Source: UBA6912 sp963792895
GTDB lineage: Bacteria > Actinomycetota > Acidimicrobiia > Spongiisociales > UBA5794
Length of the DNA stretch: 64,000 bases
Assembly: GCA_963792895.1 (NCBI GenBank)
Contig: CAWBYA010000004.1
Location: 1 to 64,000, forward strand
Direction: 5' to 3'
In this document: positions 61,664 to 64,000 of the stretch, piece after piece
Position numbering within the stretch: position 1 is the stretch's first letter
Layout of the letters: each line of letters starts with the position of its first letter
The notes under the pieces: model-generated
Database searches by the model: none
Told to the model about the DNA's origin: nothing
The model's input: the letters and a program-made list of their open reading frames with translations, nothing else
Made by a program: the position numbers and the translations under genes

Positions 61664-62660
61664 CTAGGGCGCCAGCTCCGGCATCACCTTGGTGGCGAAC
61701 AGTTCGAGACCGCTGCGGTCGTAGGCAGCATCCTGGAAGTAGACGATGGCGTAGCCGAGTCCGGCAGCCTGCCACTCCTTCAGCCGCTTCAACGATCTGC
61801 TCGGGCGTTCCGGCGATGCCGCCGCCGTTGACGTAGTTGTTGTCGAACATCTTGTCGACTTTGTCGGCGCCGACCACCGGCGTGAAGTGCTCCTTCACCC
61901 ACGCCGTCCGTTCCACCACATCGGCCTCGGTCTCGCCGATGACGATGTTGAAGTTCGACGTCCGGGTGATCGCATCGAAGTTGCGACCAACGTCCCGGCA
62001 GTGTCCGGCGAGGATCTCGCTCTTCTTCTCGAACTCGTCGAGCGTGTAGCCGAAGTTGGTGTAGTCGGCGTAGCGGGCGGCGACGTTGAGAGTCAGCTTC
62101 TCGCCGCCCCCGGCGATCCACAGCGGGATCATCGGGTCCTGCAGCGGCTTCGGTCGACAGAGCGCACCTTTCAGCGTGTAGTGCTCGCCCTCGTACGAGA
62201 CCTCGTCTTCGGTCCACATGCGGCGCATGATCTCGACACCCTCGCGCAACATGCCGATGCGCACCGACGCCTTCGGGAACTCGTAGCCGTAGCCGTCGTA
62301 CTCGTGCTCGTACCAGCCGGCGCCGATGCCCATCTCGAGCCTGCCGCCGGAGATGGCATCGATCGAAGCCGCGACTTTGGCGAGGTACGACGGATGCCGG
62401 TAGGAGTTGCAGGTGCACATCTGGCCGAGGCGGACGGTGTCGGTCGCGGCGGCGAGGGCCGCCATGAGCGTCCACGCCTCGTACACCGGTTCCTGGGTGG
62501 GGCGGGGCACCGGGTGGAAGTGGTCGTAGACCCACACAGACTCGAACCCGAGCGCCTCGATCCGCTTGGAGATGTCGAGCATCGTTGGCCATTGCTGATC
62601 GACCGGCACACCAACGAGGTCGTGGCGCCAGCCCTGTGGGGTGAAAGCTCCGAATCGCAT
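61664..62660 (-). CDS. Luciferase-like F420/FMN oxidoreductase (frame broken by one base)
   Basis: From ATG 62660 the first frame runs through WVYDHFHP, GQMCTCNSYRHPSYLAKVAASIDAISGGRLEMGIGAGW and IAGTPEQIVE; the last ~40 residues continue in the next frame as RLKEWQAAGLGYAIVYFQDAAYDRSGLELFATKVMPELAP to the stop at 61664. The switch lies near 61783-61795 and needs one base removed. The joined 331-residue protein is a complete LLM-class (luciferase-like monooxygenase) F420-dependent oxidoreductase, a TIM barrel common in actinobacteria. Substrate unknown. Confidence 0.85.
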
Positions 62661-62782
62661 GGATGCGACCCTACTGCGATCGTCGGGTGAACTGTTGAGT
62701 CGACAGGATCCGTGTCGACCGGCATGCTGAGTGCCGGGACGGTGTGAGAAGGCCGGACGGCAAGACGAGACGTGAGGACGCC

Positions 62783-63349
62783 ATGAGTGCAACAAACCTG
62801 ACCGACATCAAGGGAATTGGACCGAGCACGGCCGCAACGCTCCAGCTGGGGGGCTTCAGCGACGCCGATTCGATCGCGGCGGCCGACGTTGCCGATCTGG
62901 CGGAGTTGTCCGGATTCGGGCCTGTGCGCGCCGGCGCAGTACACGCCGCAGCGCGTGCGCTCCTTGACGCGGCCAGCGCTCCGGATCGTGCGTCTCATGC
63001 TGATGCGAACGTGGCCGGGCGGGCGACAGACCAGGCCATCGCCTCTGAGCCGCCCACCGAGACGACGGGGAAGAAGTCGGGGAAGGGGAAGAAGTCGGGG
63101 AAGGGGAAGAAGTCGGGGAAGGGGAAGAAGTCGGGGAAGGGGAAGAAGTCGGGGAAGGGGAAGAAGTCGGGGAAGGGGAAGAAGTCGGGGAAGGGGAAGA
63201 AGTCGGGGAAGGGGAAGAAGTCGGGGAAGGGGAAGAAGTCCGGGAAGGGAAAGAAGTCCGGGGAAGGGAAAGAAGTAGCGGACCCACCGCCGCGGACGCT
63301 GATGACTTTCGGCACTGGGCCGGCGCGTCCGGACTCGGCAATCTGGTGA
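62783..63349 (+). CDS. Helix-hairpin-helix protein with lysine-rich repeat tail
   Basis: The 188-residue protein starts at ATG 62783. Residues 1-70 form a helix-hairpin-helix domain (LTDIKGIGPSTAATLQLGGF, LAELSGFGPVRAGAVHAA) that binds DNA. After an Ala/Pro linker comes a tail of about eleven GKGKKS units encoded by an 18-bp tandem repeat, then a short acidic end. The Lys-rich tail resembles histone H1-like bacterial nucleoid proteins. It may compact or bridge DNA. The repeat DNA is also G-rich (see findings). Confidence 0.8.
   Translation: MSATNLTDIKGIGPSTAATLQLGGFSDADSIAAADVADLAELSGFGPVRAGAVHAAARALLDAASAPDRASHADANVAGRATDQAIASEPPTETTGKKSGKGKKSGKGKKSGKGKKSGKGKKSGKGKKSGKGKKSGKGKKSGKGKKSGKGKKSGKGKKSGEGKEVADPPPRTLMTFGTGPARPDSAIW
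63066..63275 (+). repeat. 18-bp tandem repeat in the HhH gene
   Basis: The unit (consensus GGGGAAGGGGAAGAAGTC) recurs every 18 bp about eleven times between 63066 and 63262, with one degraded copy at each end (GGGAAAG and GAAGTAG variants). Each unit carries two GGGG tracts on the + strand, encodes GKGKKS in frame, and gives Phe/Pro-rich reading on the other strand. Confidence 0.95.
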
Positions 63350-63373
63350 CTGGCGTGCGAGAGGAGTCTGAGA

Positions 63374-63850
63374 ATGCCGACGATGAAGCAGGCTGCCGCC
63401 GAGTTCCTGTCCCGCAAGCGTATCGCCGTGACGGGCGTATCCCGAGACCCGAAGGGTCACGGGAGCAATGTCGTGTACCAGCGTCTCCGCGACCGAGGCT
63501 ACGAAGTGTTCGCCGTCAATCCCAACGCCGACGAGGTCGAGGGTGATGCCTGCTTCCACGACCTCAAGTCCATCCCTGGCGGCGTCGAGGCCGTCGTCAT
63601 CGGTACCCGCCCAGAGCTCGCAGCGGACGCGGTTCGCGAATGTGAGGAGCTCGGTATCCATCACGTGTGGATGCACAAAGGCCCGGGGCCCGGCAGCGTA
63701 TCGCCGGAGGCGACCGCCTACGGGCGTGAGCACGGCATCCAGGTCATCGACGGCGGCTGTCCGCTGATGTTCGACCCCACGGCCGACTTCGGTCACAAGT
63801 GCATGAAGGCCATCTTCACCCTCACCGGGAGCGTGCCGAGGAAGGTGTGA
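63374..63850 (+). CDS. CoA-binding domain protein
   Basis: The 158-residue protein starts at ATG 63374. It is a Rossmann-fold CoA_binding_2 (YccU-like) protein with IAVTGVSRDPKGHGSNVVYQRLRDRGYEVFAVNPNADEVEG, the VVIGTRPE strand and the GCPLMFDPTADFGHK end. Such proteins bind CoA or acyl-CoA; role not established. It lies 24 bp after the HhH gene. Confidence 0.88.
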   Translation: MPTMKQAAAEFLSRKRIAVTGVSRDPKGHGSNVVYQRLRDRGYEVFAVNPNADEVEGDACFHDLKSIPGGVEAVVIGTRPELAADAVRECEELGIHHVWMHKGPGPGSVSPEATAYGREHGIQVIDGGCPLMFDPTADFGHKCMKAIFTLTGSVPRKV

Positions 63851-63869
63851 CGCCACCGCCGGCGGGGTC

Positions 63870-64000
63870 TCACACGATCCTGCGGTCCGTGGCCCAACGG
63901 GCGAGTTCGTGGCGACTGGACAGCTGGAGCTTGCGCAGCACGGCCGAGACGTGGGTCTCGACGGTCTTGATGGATATCGACAGCCGCCTCGCCACCTGCT
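63870..64000 (-). CDS. LuxR-type regulator, 3' end only
   Basis: The last 43 codons of a minus-strand gene run off the window. They encode the C-terminal part of a LuxR/GerE helix-turn-helix: VARRLSISIKTVETHVSAVLRKL followed by LARWATDRRIV. This is the DNA-binding domain of a NarL/LuxR response regulator or similar. The sensor or receiver part lies beyond the window. Confidence 0.8.
   Translation of the reverse strand, partial: QVARRLSISIKTVETHVSAVLRKLQLSSRHELARWATDRRIV

Noticed and set aside
63066..63275. CRISPR-like array
   Set aside because: The repeats are directly adjacent without spacers, and encode GKGKKS in frame.
1..64000. tRNA, rRNA, insertion sequences or prophage genes
   Set aside because: I found no cloverleaf-like sequence, transposase, integrase or terminal inverted repeats; the gene order looks purely chromosomal.

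Overview
The window is a GC-rich, densely coded bacterial chromosome segment. Many starts are GTG, and a GTGA or ATGA stop/start overlap joins most operon neighbours. SARP/BTAD regulator, paaABCDE, lutABC, tdh-kbl, Nei-type glycosylase and threonine-rich lipoprotein linkers fit an Actinomycetota chromosome, plausibly class Acidimicrobiia (inference; no rRNA or other phylogenetic marker is present). I see no tRNA, rRNA, CRISPR, insertion sequence or integrase.

Layout. 1-9.1 kb: YccF membrane protein, a SARP-type regulator, then on the minus strand a five-gene operon with no family I can name (a 1139-aa protein, two unknowns, an M64 metallopeptidase and a detached copy of its C-terminal domain), then a Ser/Thr kinase. 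9.2-15.7 kb: a response-regulator/HDOD protein with a Glu at the phosphorylation site, and the oleA-oleBC-oleD operon for head-to-head condensation of fatty acyl chains to long-chain olefins. 15.8-17.1 kb: an arsenic-type operon (50-aa Cys protein, arsR, arsM) behind a promoter carrying two matching dyads. 17.2-20.5 kb: App1-type phosphatase, PspC protein, ceramidase-like membrane protein, ferritin. 20.6-25.5 kb: a BMP-type (nucleoside-like) ABC importer. 25.6-32.5 kb: DEAD helicase, aminotransferase plus beta-hydroxyacid dehydrogenase pair, small unknowns, GNAT, UspA, methyltransferase. 33-37.1 kb: a four-gene sugar-acid operon (SDR, FAH hydrolase, IlvD/Edd dehydratase, SDR), consistent with non-phosphorylating deoxysugar oxidation. 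37.2-43.7 kb: PhoX-like protein, GlcG-like protein, then paaABCDE and its TetR regulator, with a near-perfect TetR-type palindrome upstream of paaA. 43.8-50.7 kb: a giant patatin-like membrane protein, a trypsin-like lipoprotein and a putative glycosyl hydrolase. 50.7-54.6 kb: a TGS GTPase and lutABC lactate oxidation. 54.7-64 kb: Nei glycosylase, DUF5996, deaminase, kbl-tdh-DUF3052 operon for threonine catabolism, AhpD-like protein, APH-like kinase, a luciferase-like oxidoreductase, an HhH protein with a lysine-rich 18-bp tandem repeat, a CoA-binding protein and the 3' end of a LuxR regulator.

A striking property of the whole window is at least eight single-base reading-frame breaks inside otherwise intact conserved genes (oleA, app1-like, one ABC permease, the trypsin-like protein twice, the TGS GTPase, lutB, the luciferase-like gene). 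Their number and lack of other decay suggest consensus errors in the assembly more than true pseudogenes, so these genes are annotated as single spanning features.
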